From contig JADJXF010000033.1 in NCBI GenBank assembly GCA_016715995.1, positions 1 through 7,829 on the forward strand: a stretch of DNA of 7,829 nt. The letters are read 5' to 3'. The notes under the pieces are model-generated. The model worked only from the letters and a program-made list of their open reading frames with translations. It did no database searches and had not been told where the DNA came from. The translations under genes were made by a program, and so were the position numbers. Origin of the DNA: Flavobacteriales bacterium (GTDB taxonomy: Bacteria > Bacteroidota > Bacteroidia > Flavobacteriales_F > PHOS-HE28). This document shows positions 7,421 to 7,829 of this stretch, piece by piece. Position 1 is the first letter of the stretch; the number at the start of each line of letters is the position of its first letter.

Positions 7421-7829
7421 GCATCACCAAACAAGACCTCAAGCAACGCCTCGAAGCCGGGGACATCCAGGGCATCTTCGTGAAGCTGGGATGGAACCGC
7501 AGCAGTGGCAAGCGCCCGCTGAAAGTGGCCGAGAAGGACATCGTGCAGGCTGAGCTGGTGGCCGAGAAGAAGGACTTCTTCGTGGCGGTGGTGAACACCA
7601 CCGAGCCCACCGACAAGGCGCGGCGCCAAAAGATCGAGAAGCAGTTCACCAAGTTCCACGCGGAGCACCTCATCGTGTACATCGATGGCAGGGGCGATCA
7701 GGTGTGGCAACTGGCCGTGCGCCGCCCGCAGCAGCCCATCGGCTACCACGAGGTGCCCTGGCACAAGGGGCAGAAACCCGAATTGCTCTACGACAAGCTC
7801 ACTGGCCTCTTCGTAAAGCTGGAGGAAGA
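7417..7829 (+). CDS. Probable Eco57I-type N6-adenine DNA methyltransferase, N-terminal part only
   Basis: The ATG at 7417 overlaps the helicase stop in ATGA, so translation is probably coupled. The frame stays open for 137 codons to the window edge: MSITKQDLKQRLEAGDIQG... to ...LLYDKLTGLFVKLEE. The pattern of a basic helix followed by AEHLIVYID, DQVWQLAVRRP, WHKGQKPELLYDKL and a FVKLEEE-like end resembles, from memory, the N-terminal region of large (about 1000-residue) class I SAM-dependent DNA methyltransferases of the Eco57I/type IIG-like group. In those proteins this region precedes the NPPY catalytic domain, which would lie beyond the window. No methyltransferase motif is visible here, so the assignment rests on N-terminal resemblance and operon context. 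This segment could instead be a stand-alone nuclease-like or accessory protein. No promoter or clear ribosome-binding site of its own was seen. Confidence 0.6.
   Translation, partial: MSITKQDLKQRLEAGDIQGIFVKLGWNRSSGKRPLKVAEKDIVQAELVAEKKDFFVAVVNTTEPTDKARRQKIEKQFTKFHAEHLIVYIDGRGDQVWQLAVRRPQQPIGYHEVPWHKGQKPELLYDKLTGLFVKLEE

Noticed and set aside
1..7829. CRISPR array, tRNA or rRNA genes, insertion sequences
   Set aside because: I saw no regularly spaced repeats, cloverleaf-like sequences, transposase motifs or terminal inverted repeats on either strand.

Overview
The window looks like a chromosomal stretch from a GC-rich member of the Bacteroidota, probably in or near the Flavobacteriales. Two neighbouring genes encode secreted proteins with C-terminal tails like those used by the type IX secretion system (T9SS), which is restricted to Bacteroidota. 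Sequences resembling the Bacteroidota -7 promoter element (TAnnTTTG) lie just ahead of three of the gene starts. Taxonomy beyond phylum is inference.

Layout. (1) Bases 1-437, minus strand: a GNAT-type N-acetyltransferase whose reading frame is broken by three single-base indels, two of them clearly in short homopolymers. (2) Bases 438-744: non-coding and G-rich in places, with a good -7 element near its right end. (3) Bases 745-1698: an intact 317-residue secreted protein with a textbook T9SS sorting tail. (4) Bases 1804-4018: a second secreted T9SS-type protein made of propeller-like repeats, a Calx-beta-like domain, an Ig-like domain and a sorting tail. It is split by one frameshift near 2470. 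Its stop codon lies inside a canonical G-quadruplex motif. (5) Bases 4076-7420: a 1114-residue protein that fuses an N-terminal phospholipase-D-type nuclease domain to a complete SNF2-family helicase/translocase. (6) Bases 7417-7829: the first 137 codons of a gene that overlaps the helicase by ATGA. Its sequence resembles the N-terminal region of large Eco57I-type N6-adenine DNA methyltransferases. It runs off the right edge.

How the parts work together. Genes 3 and 4 are probably independent cell-surface or extracellular proteins. Genes 5 and 6 form a translationally coupled operon. A PLD nuclease joined to a DNA translocase, followed by a probable DNA methyltransferase, is the composition expected of a restriction-modification-like anti-phage system. 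It is related in parts to DISARM (separate DrmC PLD and DrmD SNF2 proteins) and to NgoAVII/CglI-type helicase-assisted restriction. I cannot assign it to a named system. The rest of the operon lies beyond the right edge.

Caution: three indels in the first 440 bases and one near 2470 could be real inactivating mutations or assembly errors. The 3.75 kb operon shows none.
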